Shown here piece after piece: positions 1 through 9,160 of a stretch of 13,032 bases of DNA. The notes under the pieces were generated by a model. The model was given only the letters and a program-made list of their open reading frames with translations, was not told the origin of the DNA and did not search any database. Both the position numbers and the translations under genes were made by a program. The stretch lies in the NCBI GenBank assembly GCA_000697335.1, contig JNEM01015070.1:1-13032 (forward strand). Direction: 5' to 3'. This DNA is from Conidiobolus incongruus B7586. Lineage: Eukaryota > Entomophthoromycota > Entomophthoromycetes > Entomophthorales > Conidiobolaceae. Positions within the stretch are counted from its first letter, which is position 1; every line of letters starts with the position of its first letter.

Positions 1-187
1 AAAAACATTTATATTTTTAGTAATAACTTGATTATTATTAAATAAAATAAACTTAAATTAAATAATTAAAATCTATTATATTTAATAATAACATATATCA
101 TTAAATAATAATATTTATCTATTAATTAGTTAGAATATAAATCTTTAAATTTTACCTAAGATAAATTATAAATTTGTAAGTTTTTGG
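1..187. repeat. Left TIR of copy A (partial)
   Basis: This is the remaining part of a ~214-bp terminal inverted repeat. The inner box at 153-186 contains TTATAAATTTGTAAG and pairs, inverted, with the right-hand inner box at 1316-1345. The outer box is lost beyond the window edge; it can be seen in copy B at 9188-9222. Confidence 0.75.
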
Positions 188-198
188 TGATAAAAAAA

Positions 199-1206
199 TT
201 AAAACCTAATCTATTAATCTTTAGCTTTTCTAACTTCTTTAAGTTTATAGGGTATAAAATCAACTAACTTTTTATACTAAGAATGGTTATTCTTGTTTTA
301 TACTTCTTAAACATATTTTTAAAGCTGATTTAAATTTTTTGTTAAAGGGAAAGTTTTAATAGCTTTTTTTAATTAATCCCAAAGGTATTTAATCAGGTTA
401 TAGTTAAAGATTAAAAAAACTATTTTATAACTATTATTTTATTATTTATAAGCTATTTTGTAATAAAAGTTATAATATAACAAAAGATATTATCTTACTA
501 GAAAATAATATTAGATTCATTTAACCTATATTATTTAATGGTTTTTTTAATTCATTGTTTAAAATACTTTAGTATATTTTAATATTAATTCCCCTATTAA
601 TTTTATAAAGATATCTTATACTTAAAGATAATATATATCCTTAAATAATAATTAACTTATTATTATATTTTTAGGTAGAATTAATATAATAGTTACAAAA
701 CACTCTTTATTTTTTTTAAAGCATTTAGCTTTTTTATCAGATTTATTAAAATATTTTTTATATTTTATTAGATTAAATAACCTTACTCTAATTAGTTTTA
801 GTTTAATATTAATAATGATATTTAAATTCCTATCTAACTTTATAATAAGATTTCTTTAGTTAAGGGTGTTTTTTCTTAAGATATAAGTAGTATCTATGAT
901 AATATAGTTATATATAATAGTATTAATGCTAACTAGTACTTTTCTATAATTTTATAGTTTTTGTAATATTTTTATAATAATATTAAATTTACTTGTATTA
1001 ATTAACCTATTAATATATTTCTTATTATATTTATCTATAATCTTAACATATTTAAGTTTAAATATGTCTTTATTATTATTCTTAATATTGTTAACTATAA
1101 TAAACTATCTAACACTAGAAATTCTAATAATATTATAGGTTAATTTATCTTTTTTATAAAGTTAATTTATATAAAAGTAGATTTTTTTAGAGAGGGATTT
1201 AAACAT
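199..1206 (-). pseudogene. Tc1-type DD34E transposase, copy A, decayed
   Basis: The enzyme would cut and paste the element at TA sites. Read on the minus strand from an ATG at 1204-1206 to a stop at 199-201 it spans about 336 codons, the usual Tc1 length. The N-terminal part begins MFKSLSKK and continues as a helix-turn-helix DNA-binding region. The core motif FxxDN, where both x positions are now stops in place of Gln (QQDN in the family), has its catalytic Asp codon at 492-494. Further on come a YLWD block and the C-terminal motif KLVDFIPYKLKEVRKAK, a hallmark of Tc1 enzymes. The third catalytic residue (Glu in the family) is Lys at 388-390. The Asp-to-Glu distance is one base short of 35 codons, so copy A has a 1-bp deletion relative to copies B and C. 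Confidence 0.8.
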
Positions 1207-1315
1207 AATGATACTAATAAAAAAATTAATATATTTATAAAATATTATATAAAATAATAATAAAGAGTGAAAAAAAATATGGTTAAATATTTTTAAATAT
1301 ATCCCCTTATCTCAA

Positions 1316-1529
1316 AAACCTACAAATTTATAACTTATTTTAGTTAATTATTAAAGGTTAATATTTTTGCTAATATTTACTAAATATATTTAAATATATT
1401 TATTCTTTATTAAATAATATATCTTAATTATTTATTATAGTTTTAAGTAATCTAATATATATAATTATTTTAGTTATTAATTAAAATATATATATTTTTG
1501 ATTTTATAACTTATTTTTGTAGCTTAGTA
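1316..1529. repeat. Right TIR of copy A
   Basis: This is an inverted counterpart of the left TIR, about 214 bp long. It has an inner box at 1316-1345 (CCTACAAATTTATAAC) and an outer box at 1499-1529 (TTTTATAACTTATTTTTGTAG). The two boxes share a core related to GTGAGTTATAAA in the same orientation, so each TIR carries two probable transposase-binding sites. Confidence 0.75.
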
Positions 1530-1550
1530 TATTAGTTTTATTATTATTAT
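1530..1550. other. Spacer with TA target site and 5' copy of Gypsy target duplication
   Basis: TA at 1530-1531 is the flanking target of copy A. ATTAT at 1546-1550 is repeated at 7267-7271 and is the 5-bp target site duplication of the Gypsy element. With the Gypsy element taken out, only about 75 bp separate copy A from copy C. Confidence 0.75.
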
Positions 1551-1950
1551 TGTTAAGAGATTAGTTCTTTAAATTCTTATATACACTTTCATATAATCCA
1601 ATTAACTATAATTTATATGATTAATTTATACTTATATAGTTAAATTAATTTTATAAATAGTATTAAATTATCTAATAAACTAGGTTCTTCTTTTTTCCTC
1701 TCAATTCTTACTATTTTTTACTTTTACACTATTTCTAAGATTGAAACTATATTCTATTAATATTATAGGATATTAACACTACCTAATATAAATCTTAATA
1801 TATTAGTGACTCATCTTAGTTTGAAGCTTAATTAAACTTTGTTTACACTTGCACACTACAGCTACATTATATTACCACATTCTACACCACATTACTTTTA
1901 TATTAAGTCTTCCTTTATACTATATTAGTTTAACTACCACTATACTTATA
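1551..1950 (+). repeat. 5' LTR of the Gypsy element
   Basis: This is a 400-bp direct repeat of 6868-7266 and matches the reversed solo LTR at 8496-8895 along its whole length. It begins TGTTAAGAGA. A TATA-box-like sequence, TATAAATAG, at 1652-1660 is kept in all three LTR copies and probably marks the former promoter. Confidence 0.95.
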
Positions 1951-1966
1951 TGGTAGCAGCAATAAA
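1951..1966 (+). other. Primer-binding site of the Gypsy element
   Basis: TGGTAGCAGC starts directly after the 5' LTR. TGG pairs with the CCA end of a tRNA, as usual for LTR elements. The first seven bases would also pair with an initiator tRNA-Met 3' end of the yeast type; the match beyond that is poor, so the tRNA identity is uncertain. Confidence 0.65.
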
Positions 1967-2109
1967 ACTATTAAAAACCTATTAGAAATTAATAACTATC
2001 TATATCCAACCTAATTATTATTATTTTAAATCTTATCTATAATTTATTTCATTCAAATTTAACACTATATACTATAATACCACCAAAAAAGAAAATACCC
2101 TTATATTAT

Positions 2110-3180
2110 TTTAATGATGATAATAGTTTAATTACTGAGTGAATCTAAGACTTTAGTTTTTAAAAACTTATTGCCCTTTAAGAAGCTTTTATTAGACAAC
2201 TTTTGATTGAAAAAAACATGTCTTAAAGAGCTTAAATCTAATAAACCAGCTATTTCACTATAGTTAATGCATCAAACCACCTCTTTAGTATCTTTAAAGA
2301 CAAATTAACTACTTATGATAATTTAAAAAACCTTTACAAGCTTGAAAACTACCTTAAAAACATAAAGAATTACTTTGATTTGATGCTTAATAAAGATCCA
2401 AAGAATATCTTTAAATTAGCCACTTCTTTTTTGGAAAAATCTATTTATACTTGGTAGTTAACTCATTACAAGCTTAATCCTAAAGAATCTTCAAGAGGAT
2501 AACTTACTACAAAGATACAAACTTTTAAACAATTGGAAAAAGCCTTTAAAGAGAGGTATTACCTAAAAGATTAAGTTTGATTAACAAGAGAAAAGCTTTC
2601 TTAACTTAAACAAAAAACTTCTACAAAACAATTAATTGAGAAATTTAATGAAATATGTTTAAACATATTAAATATCACTAAAGAAGAACAAATCCACAAA
2701 CTATTACAATGCTTTAACTTTTAAGTAAAGCTCTAAATAGTTAGTAGGGAACACTTTAATAATATGTCTTTTTCTGACATTTGTGATATAGCAATTATAA
2801 TCAATGATATCTTTTACTCTATAACTAAATCTTCCCACCCTAAAAATTAATCTTTTAAACTTTATTTTAACCTACTTAAGTTTCAAATGATAGATGTTTC
2901 TATTTTAAAGCTTTATAAGAAAACCTTTAGTGAAAAAACTAAAGCTTACTTAAAAGTAAACAAAGGTTATTATTACTGCTGAAAGACTTAAGTTAACTAT
3001 AGAGTTAATAAATACCCTTTAAAGAAGCAACATCTGTTTAATTCTCAATAATCTTAACCTACCAACTATAAATCAAACTTGAATAATATTAATATAACCC
3101 TTGAATCACCCCTTTTATAATTAGTTAGCAGATTCTAATTTAATCCACAAAAGTTCTAATAAACCAATGATTCCACAAAT
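2110..3180 (+). pseudogene. gag region of the Gypsy element (fossil)
   Basis: This is the capsid/nucleocapsid part of the element. It is recognised by its place between the primer-binding site and protease, by a charged helical composition, and by a Cys-rich stretch near 2960-3000 (around a YYYC segment) that looks like the remains of a CCHC zinc knuckle. The capsid part is too diverged to place within a gag subfamily by eye. It is broken in many places. Confidence 0.7.
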
Positions 3181-3186
3181 CAAACT

Positions 3187-3402
3187 ATGTATACTAGAGA
3201 AATCCAACTGATTAAACCACTAGAAACTAGAAATATTCTAGTAACTAATCTACCTTGTAATTCTTTACCTTTATTTATCACCCTATTGTTTATGTTAACT
3301 AGTTCTTTTATAGATACACTTGTTAGTATTCTAATTAACTTTGGTTGTTCTAGTTGTATTATCTCCTCTTTTTTTGTTGTAAAGCTATCTTTACCTACCT
3401 AA
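3187..3402 (+). pseudogene. Aspartic protease region of the Gypsy element (fossil)
   Basis: A stretch open for 71 codons reads through the segment INFGCSSCIISS. This resembles the flap and active-site neighbourhood of Ty3/Gypsy retropepsins (family pattern DSGC/A-S followed by hydrophobic residues). It lies between gag and RT as expected. It is a fossil fragment and not a stand-alone gene. Confidence 0.65.
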
Positions 3403-3939
3403 AAAAGTAACTTGATAATTAAATATGCTAACAATTTAATGGAACAAGCATCTGACACTGTATCTAGATACTTATCATTACCTCCTAACTACTCCCAATA
3501 TATTAAATTCCTAGTTGGCAACATTGGTTATAATTTTATACTAGGTCAAAATTAGTTTGAATATCATAGTTTTATATCTATAGATATTACCTTAGAAAGC
3601 TACAAATCTATTTCTTTTATATTCCAAAAGAAATTAGTGGAATTAATCTTAAAAAATCTATATTACCCTACTATAAAACCATTAAATGTTTTACCTAACA
3701 CTAACTCTACAATTGTAGCAAATAATTCTATCATTATAAGTAAAAATCAATGTAAAAAGCTAATCAAAAACTTAAATAATCTATAGGGATATATATTTGT
3801 TTATTATTCATCTATTAACACTTCATTTGTTGATTTTAATAAAGTTATATCTAATAACCACTTCCTATACAATATAGTAAGTTAATTTGCTAATGTTTTT
3901 GAACTTATAAATAAATTACCACCTAAACATAATATTAAA

Positions 3940-5290
3940 CACAAAATTAAACTAATCCCTGGTACACAACTATATTTAAAGCTTACTTACCATTTATCTC
4001 CTGAACAATACTAAACCTTAAAAGAAGAAATCTAAAAACTACTTGAAAATAGGTATATTAGACCTTTTTCCTCACTATAAAAATCTCTAATCCTCTTTGT
4101 ATAAAAGGCTGATGGTGGTTAGAGATTATATATTGATAACCATGTTTTAAACTCCAAAACTATCAAGGATAAAACTTTATTACTAAACCTATATGATGTT
4201 AGGGATAAACTACTTAAATCAACTATATTTACTAAACTAGATGTTAAGAATAGGTATTACAACATTAAAGTTGAAGAAAATTCTATCCCTTTAACTACTT
4301 TCAACACTCTTTTAAGCTACTATAAATTTATTGTTATAAACTTTAGATTGTGTAATGCCTTTGTAACTTTCACTTAATTTATCAATTCCCTTTTCAACCT
4401 TGTTTTTAATGACTTTGTTATCACCTACTTTAATAATATCTTGATCTATTTAAAAACTAAAAAAGAATATATCTAACATGTTAATTAGGTTTTACAAATT
4501 ATTCAAGAATATAAATTACCTTTGAAATTATCAAAATACATCTTTGGTGCCTCTTTTATCCTTTTCTGTGGTTATATTATTTCCTCCCAAGGAATTAATA
4601 TTGATCCAACTAAACTCAATGGTGTTAAAACCCTTACTATACTTATAAACAAAGATCAACTTATGTCTATACTTAAATTATTGAATTACTTTAAAGATTT
4701 CATTGATTCTTTTGTTGAACTTATTGCTTCTCTTATTAATCTCTTGAGGAAAAACTCTCTTTTTGAATAAACCCCACTATATACTTTCTGCATAAATGTT
4801 TTAATTTTCTATATTACCAATGCTTTTGTTTTATCTATCTTTAATCTAAAACTACCTACCATTATTTTTACTAACTTTAGTTTTTTTACAATTAGTAGAT
4901 AGTTAGCCTAGTTTAAATTTAATTTATATTTTACCCTACCACTATAGGATAAAATAATGAATAGGGGAGAATAGGTTGAGTTTAACCCTACAAATGTTAT
5001 TTTAAAACCAATAACATTCTGGTTAAGAAAAATAAAACCAGCTGAATTGAAATACCTAGTTTATAAACAAAAACTCTTTGCTTTAATAGAAATAATAAAA
5101 AATCACTTACATTTCTTATCCTACAACTTTTTCTTAACACTTACAGATCACAAATCACTTATCTACTTAAATACTCAGAAGCATTTATTAAGAAAATAAG
5201 TTAGATAGATTAAAACTATCTAAGCTTACCTTTTCTTTATTCAATATCTTTTAGGTTAATAAAACTATGTTGTAGATACTTTGTTAAAAA
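3940..5290 (+). pseudogene. Reverse transcriptase and RNase H region of the Gypsy element (fossil)
   Basis: The RT palm motifs are easy to read: the LTYHLSPEQY segment near 3984, KADGG and LYIDNHVLN near 4100-4150, FTKLDVKNRYYNIKV near 4230-4272, and the position of the YxDD box near 4425-4455 followed by ILIYL. RNase H follows, with a stretch like ELKYLVYKQKLFALIE near 5045-5090 and the TDHKSLIYLN motif near 5143-5175. Domain order and motifs are those of Ty3/Gypsy. The stretch 4522-4770 is an open remnant inside RT (connection to fingers/thumb) and not a separate gene. The region is broken many times. Confidence 0.9.
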
Positions 5291-5559
5291 ATCTTACATA
5301 CTTACCTTTTTGTTCTAATTGTAAAAATCCAGCAAATATTAACTTAATGATTATTAATAAAGGAAATAAAGAATTTATTAAACTACTTTAAGAAACATTG
5401 TTAAATAATGATTTCTTTATTTCAATTAAAGAAGAACTCTTTAAATTATTAGAAAACCAACTAAAATATATCAAAAGATTTAAAATTATCAATAACTTAC
5501 TATATTATAATGATTGTCTATATATTCCTAACATTCCCAAGATCTAACAAACAATATTT

Positions 5560-6620
5560 GATAAATGCTATAACTTACTTGTTGGAGAACATCAAAACTA
5601 GTTAAAAACCACTGAGAGAATTAAAACAAGGTACTACTAGCTTTCCCTAGTTAAATTAATTTAGAAATACACTAATACCTATGATATATGCTAAAGAACT
5701 AAATATAATACTCAACTAAAATATGGTAAACTTATTCCTTTACAAGTCCCTAATAAAACTTAACAACAAATCTAACTTGATTTTATAGAAATCCCTAAAT
5801 CAACAAATGGTTATAATAACTTACTAATTATAATTGATTTATTTTCCAAATAAGCTTATTTTATTCCTTGTTTCAAAACTTCTACAGCTAAAGATATTGC
5901 ACAATTGTTATTCTCTAATATCTTTACCCACTATAGAATTCCACAAACTATTATATCTGATAAAGATGTACAATTCAACTCTTGATTCTAAGAGTTACTA
6001 TCCTTTTCCTTTAAGATTAACCTAGCTATGTCTACTACCAATCATCACTAAACTAATAGACTTGTTGAAAAAACTATTAAAACCTTGAAGCAAATGATTA
6101 GAACCTATATTGACACTAATTAGTTAAATTGGGATGCCTATATCTACCAACTTTAATATTCATTCAACACCTTTATTAATAGATTAACAGGTTTTAACCT
6201 TTATTTCATCAATTATAGTAAACACCCTAACTTAATAATTACTCTAAAACTTTAAATCAACTTACTTTTGGACATTGTTGAATTTTAATCTAATATCAAA
6301 CATATCAATTCTCTTGTTAAATTTAACTTAGAAGAAAATTAAAGGATCATGGAACAATAATACTTAAAGTTATCCAGAAACCCTCTTAAATATAAAACTA
6401 GTATGTTTGTATACTTAGAATAATCTGCCTTTAAACCTACCTTACTTAAATCTGGCTTAAATCCCAAATACTTACTATTATATTATAGTCCCTATAAAAT
6501 TTAATCTATTGATTCAAATTTTGAAAATATTACCTTGGAATTACCTTTAACTTTGAGGATTAACTTTACCTTTCACATATCTAAAATTAAACCATACTTT
6601 GAAAATTTTAACACTTTTCC
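5560..6620 (+). pseudogene. Integrase region of the Gypsy element (fossil)
   Basis: An HHCC-type zinc-binding segment lies near 5565-5700, with the His part near GEHQN and a family-typical RYY block. The DDE core begins at LDFIEIPKS near 5776 and runs through LLIIIDLFSK and IISDKD near 5950. A C-terminal GPY/F-like module near 6478-6600 includes SPYKI, LELPL and FHISKIKPYFE. The open stretch at 5834-6025 is an out-of-frame shadow of this core. The module order (zinc finger, core, GPY/F, then chromodomain) is that of chromoviruses. It is a broken fossil. Confidence 0.9.
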
Positions 6621-6649
6621 TAATTAATTAAAAACCCCAAAACTAGATC

Positions 6650-6840
6650 CAATTATTAATTAAGATGGAGAAGAAGAATACTATGTTGATTACATAATTA
6701 AGTTGAAATCTGTTAGGAATAAGCTTTATTTTTATGTAAAATAGATAGGTTATTTTATTAAAGAAGTTACATAGGAACCTCTAGAAAATATTAAGAATAC
6801 TTTAGCTTATTATACCTATTTACAAAAATTAAAGAGTGTG
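6650..6840 (+). pseudogene. Chromodomain at the integrase C terminus (fossil)
   Basis: The segment includes EEEYYVDYIIKL, then a KLYFYVK block, then GY and EPLENIKN. This follows the chromodomain pattern of an E-Y-x-V-E-x-I start, a Y-x-V-K-W-x-G-Y centre and a T-W-E-P-x-x-N-L end. In this family the domain steers integration toward particular chromatin, often methylated H3K9 heterochromatin. That fits the repeat-dense setting here, although the setting may equally reflect passive accumulation. Confidence 0.8.
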
Positions 6841-6860
6841 TCTCTTTTAAAAAACCTACT

Positions 6861-6867
6861 AGGGGAG
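6861..6867 (+). other. Polypurine tract of the Gypsy element
   Basis: AGGGGAG abuts the 3' LTR directly. It is the expected plus-strand priming site and is one of the most G-rich runs in the window. Confidence 0.8.
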
Positions 6868-7266
6868 TATTAAGAGACTAGTTCTTTAAATTCTTATATA
6901 CATTTCATATAATCCAATTAACTATAAATTATATGATTAATTTATACTTATATAATTTAATTAATTGTATAAATAGTATTAAATTATCTAATAAACTAGG
7001 TTCCTCTTTTTTCCTCTTAATTCTTATTATTTTTTACTTTTACACTATTTCTAAAATTGAGACTACATTCTATTAATATTGTAGGATATTAGCACTACCT
7101 AATATAAATCTTAATATATCAGTGACTCATCCTAGTTTGAAGCTTAATTAAACTTTGTTTACACTTGCACACTACAGCCACATTATATTACCATATTCTG
7201 TGCCACACTACTTTTATATTAAGTTTTCCTCTACACTATATTAGCTTAACTACCACTATAATTACA
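6868..7266 (+). repeat. 3' LTR of the Gypsy element
   Basis: This is a 399-bp direct repeat of the 5' LTR. A hand alignment gives about 28 substitutions, of which about 24 are transitions, plus one single-base gap. It ends ATTACA at 7261-7266, followed by the target duplication ATTAT at 7267-7271. Confidence 0.95.
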
Positions 7267-7325
7267 ATTATATTTATATATTTTTATTTATTTATATATC
7301 ATAAACTATTATTACTATTAATATG

Positions 7326-7541
7326 TACTAGCTTATAAAAATAAGTCATAAAATTAAAAATACAAATATCTCTATTAATATCTTAATTAACTTTAATTTA
7401 AATAAACTTATATTAAACTATGGAATAGATATATATATTTCATTTATAATATAATATACAGAGTTAAAATTAATTAATTATTAATTGATATATTAAAACT
7501 CAAAATATATTTAAGATAAGTTATAAATTTGTGGGTTTTAA
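7326..7541. repeat. Left TIR of copy C, stranded by nested insertions
   Basis: The outer box CTAGCTTATAAAAATAAG begins at 7328 and the inner box at 7507-7540 contains GATAAGTTATAAATTTGTGG. Spacing and content match the left TIR of copy B (9188-9402). The rest of its element resumes at 10822. Confidence 0.8.
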
Positions 7542-7549
7542 TATTAATA

Positions 7550-7636
7550 TTACTTTATAATTTAAATAATGGGAATTTTTTGTGATTGAAAAAAAATAAA
7601 CATTTTAATATATAAAAAGTAAAAATAAATATATAT
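7550..7636. repeat. Left TIR of element E
   Basis: This arm pairs, inverted, with 10763-10821 and then, across copy B, with about 9161-9187. A well-kept block is GGGAATTTTTTGTG at 7570-7583, matched on the other side by AAAAAATTCC near 10790-10799. The adapter-like 19-mer follows at 7637. Confidence 0.8.
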
Positions 7637-7655
7637 AGATGTGTATAAGAGACAG
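7637..7655 (+). other. Tn5 mosaic-end (tagmentation adapter) sequence, probable assembly artefact
   Basis: AGATGTGTATAAGAGACAG is identical over all 19 bases to the engineered hyperactive-Tn5 mosaic end used in tagmentation libraries. The natural Tn5 outer and inner ends differ from it, so natural presence is very unlikely. Compared with the other TIR arm of element E it is a clean insertion. The nine bases on each side (7628-7636 and 7656-7664) agree at eight of nine positions, but this is low-complexity AT and may mean nothing. Confidence 0.92.
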
Positions 7656-7739
7656 TATATATATTATAATTTTTTGATTAAAAAATTAACTTTTTAAAAT
7701 TGGTTATTTAGTTTAATTATACTTAAACCAAATAATAAT

Positions 7740-8495
7740 CATTAAAAGTTTTTTTAGTATTAATAAAATATAATTATAAATTCTTTAAAATTATTTAAAA
7801 TTTATCAATATTTTTTAATAATAAAGAATTATTTAAATCAACAATTTATCACTAGATAAATTACTTTAAAGCTAAAAAAGAGATTATCTAAAACTTACTA
7901 AAATCTAAAAAACTAACTTTAATTATTACTATTTTAATTATTAATAAAGTGAAAAAATATATTAAAAAGCACCTTGTTATTTTAGTAAAAGAATTATTTA
8001 AGCACATTAATATTAGTTTTATAAGTATTTTATATATATTAAACTTTAAACTCAAATTAATAAATAAAAATATAAAATAGGTATCTTATAATTTAACTAA
8101 AGCTTAAAAAAAGCTAGACTAGTTATTATTAAATAAAACTTATTAAAATATTATTAGAAGCTTAAACTTTTATAATAAATAATTATAATTGATGAATTTT
8201 AAATCTTTATGAATAATCTTTTATTAAAATACAAATCAAGATATTAAATCAAATTAAATTAACCTTTTCTACAAATCCCTTTAAATAAATATTTTATTAA
8301 TAAGCAAATATTAATTATTATAATAGATTATAATAGTATATGCTACTTTTATTTAATTTTTAAAGGAAGATTAATTAATAATAAATTTTATATTGTTTTT
8401 TTAAATAAAAATACTTTTAATTAGTGTTCTTAATATAATTTGAGAAGACTTATTATTTTATATAATAATTGTAAAATACATAAATCTAATATTAT
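7740..8495 (+). pseudogene. Tc1-type transposase of element E, 5' part
   Basis: This part covers the DNA-binding half and the first half of the catalytic domain. Readable pieces are a KKYIKKHLVIL stretch near 7952, the Tc1 block TKAxKKARL near 8096-8122, and IIDEF with the first catalytic Asp intact at 8191-8193. Further on come FKGRLINNKFY near 8360-8395 and the QDN-like segment with His (KIHKS) near 8467-8485, where the second catalytic Asp is now Asn at 8464-8466. The distance from first to second catalytic codon is 91 codons, as in Sleeping Beauty (D153 to D244). There are many stops and at least one frameshift, between 8104 and 8191. The exact start is not visible; 7740 is estimated from the distance to the first Asp. 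The gene continues after the solo LTR at 8896. Confidence 0.8.
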
Positions 8496-8895
8496 TGTAA
8501 GTGTAGTGGTAGTTAAACTAATATAGTACAGAGGAAGACTTAATATAAAAGTAATGTGGTGTAGAATGTGGTAATATAATGTGGCTGTAGTGTGCAAGTA
8601 TAAACAAAGTTTAATTAAGCTTTGACCAGGATGAGTCACTGATATATTAAGATTTATATTAGGTAGTGCCAATATCCTACAATATTGACAGAATATAGTT
8701 TCAATCTTAGAAATAGTATAAAAGTAAAAAATAGTAAGAATTGAGAGGAAAAAAAGAGGAACCTAGTTTATTAGATAATTTAATACTATTTATACAATTA
8801 ATTTAACTATATAAGTATAAATTAATTATATAATTTATAATTAATTGGATTATATGAAAGTATATATAAGAATTTAAAGAACTAGTCTCTTAACA
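8496..8895 (-). repeat. Solo LTR of the same Gypsy family, reversed, inside the E transposase
   Basis: This 400-bp LTR is the reverse complement of the family LTR and has both termini intact (TGTTAAGAGA ... TTACA). ATTAT at 8491-8495 and 8896-8900 is its 5-bp target duplication. With no internal region it is the usual product of LTR-LTR recombination after a full insertion. The apparent antisense open stretch at 8430-8672 lies mostly in this LTR and is not a gene. The LTR differs from both LTRs of the full element, so it comes from a separate insertion. Confidence 0.93.
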
Positions 8896-9132
8896 ATTAT
8901 AAAAAACTTTTTAATTAAAAATAACTGGAAAAAACTACTATTTCTAGTATATTCTTTAAATTATAACTTATATAATTATGATTCTTTTAAGTAATTAAAA
9001 AACTAACTTATAAGAAAGAAAATTTCTACAAAAAAATTTAATTAATTGGTAAAATATTAAATTTTAGTATTTGATAAAAAAAATTATTTTTTAAGTAAAA
9101 TCTTTATTAAAAATATAATAAAAAGTTATTAA
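8896..9132 (+). pseudogene. Tc1-type transposase of element E, 3' part
   Basis: This is the continuation of the catalytic domain after the solo LTR. It reads KNFLIKNNWKKLLFL, then YSLNYNLYNY where the family has a YSPDLNPIE-like block, then RKKISTKK, and stops at 9130-9132. The position of the third catalytic Glu is the codon at 8974-8976, now Asn. Counting across the insertion without the 405 added bases it lies 35 codons after the second catalytic codon, which is the DD34E spacing. The C-terminal tail of 52 codons after this position is a little shorter than in Sleeping Beauty. Confidence 0.8.
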
Positions 9133-9160
9133 TAATAAAAAAAAACTATGAAATTTATAT

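Larger units (their letters stand above)
1..1529 (-). mobile_element. Tc1-type DNA transposon, family 1, copy A (left tip outside window)
   Basis: This is a Tc1/mariner-superfamily element with its transposase on the minus strand. It aligns end to end with copy B (9188-10760) and with copy C (7326-7541 plus 10822-12150). Position 1 corresponds to 9218 in copy B, so about 30 bp of the left terminal repeat are cut off by the window edge. The right end is GCTTAGTA at 1522-1529, followed by the expected TA target dinucleotide at 1530-1531. Copies A and B match at roughly 85-90% in a stretch compared by eye, and most differences are transitions. The element is dead: its transposase has many stops and one length change. 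A close relative of known fungal Tc1 elements is likely, but I cannot name the family. Confidence 0.85.
1551..7266 (+). mobile_element. Ty3/Gypsy chromovirus, full-length but broken fossil
   Basis: This is an LTR retrotransposon of the chromovirus branch of Ty3/Gypsy, 5716 bp long. Parts in order are the 5' LTR (1551-1950), primer-binding site (from 1951), gag (~2110-3180), protease (~3187-3402), reverse transcriptase and RNase H (~3940-5290), integrase (~5560-6620), chromodomain (~6650-6840), polypurine tract (6861-6867) and 3' LTR (6868-7266). ATTAT flanks it on both sides (1546-1550 and 7267-7271). The structure looks whole, with no large deletion or foreign insert seen, but the coding part is broken by several dozen changes, mostly of the RIP type. 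The LTRs differ at about 7% of positions, but because RIP-like decay inflates this it cannot be turned into an age. The element is not active. Confidence 0.95.

Noticed and set aside
3187-3402. 71-codon open stretch as a stand-alone small gene
   Set aside because: It is the protease part of the Gypsy fossil, colinear with gag and RT on both sides.
4522-4770. 82-codon open stretch as a stand-alone gene
   Set aside because: It is a chance open remnant inside the RT region of the Gypsy fossil.
5834-6025. 63-codon open stretch
   Set aside because: It runs out of frame over the integrase core and starts at TTG; it is a shadow of the fossil integrase.
1551-7266. Dating the Gypsy insertion from LTR divergence
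   Set aside because: The differences are dominated by targeted transitions, so a molecular-clock age would be badly inflated.
7326-7541. Free-standing TIR or MITE-like fragment next to the Gypsy element
   Set aside because: First seen as an orphan TIR, but it completes copy C once element E is removed, with matching length and TA duplication.
7637-7655. Natural Tn5/IS50 end or a real biological insertion
   Set aside because: The sequence is the engineered mosaic end, which differs from natural outer and inner ends, and no IS50 sequence is present.
8430-8672. 80-codon minus-strand open stretch
   Set aside because: It lies across the junction of element E and the solo LTR and has no recognisable motif; its composition is just that of the LTR.
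199-9132. Alternative genetic code with TAA/TAG read as Gln
   Set aside because: In the Tc1 transposases stops replace Trp as well as Gln (in copy B the Trp of the YLWD block is TAA while copies A and C keep TGG), and Asp/Glu codons changed to Asn/Lys. This is C-to-T decay on both strands and not a reassigned code.
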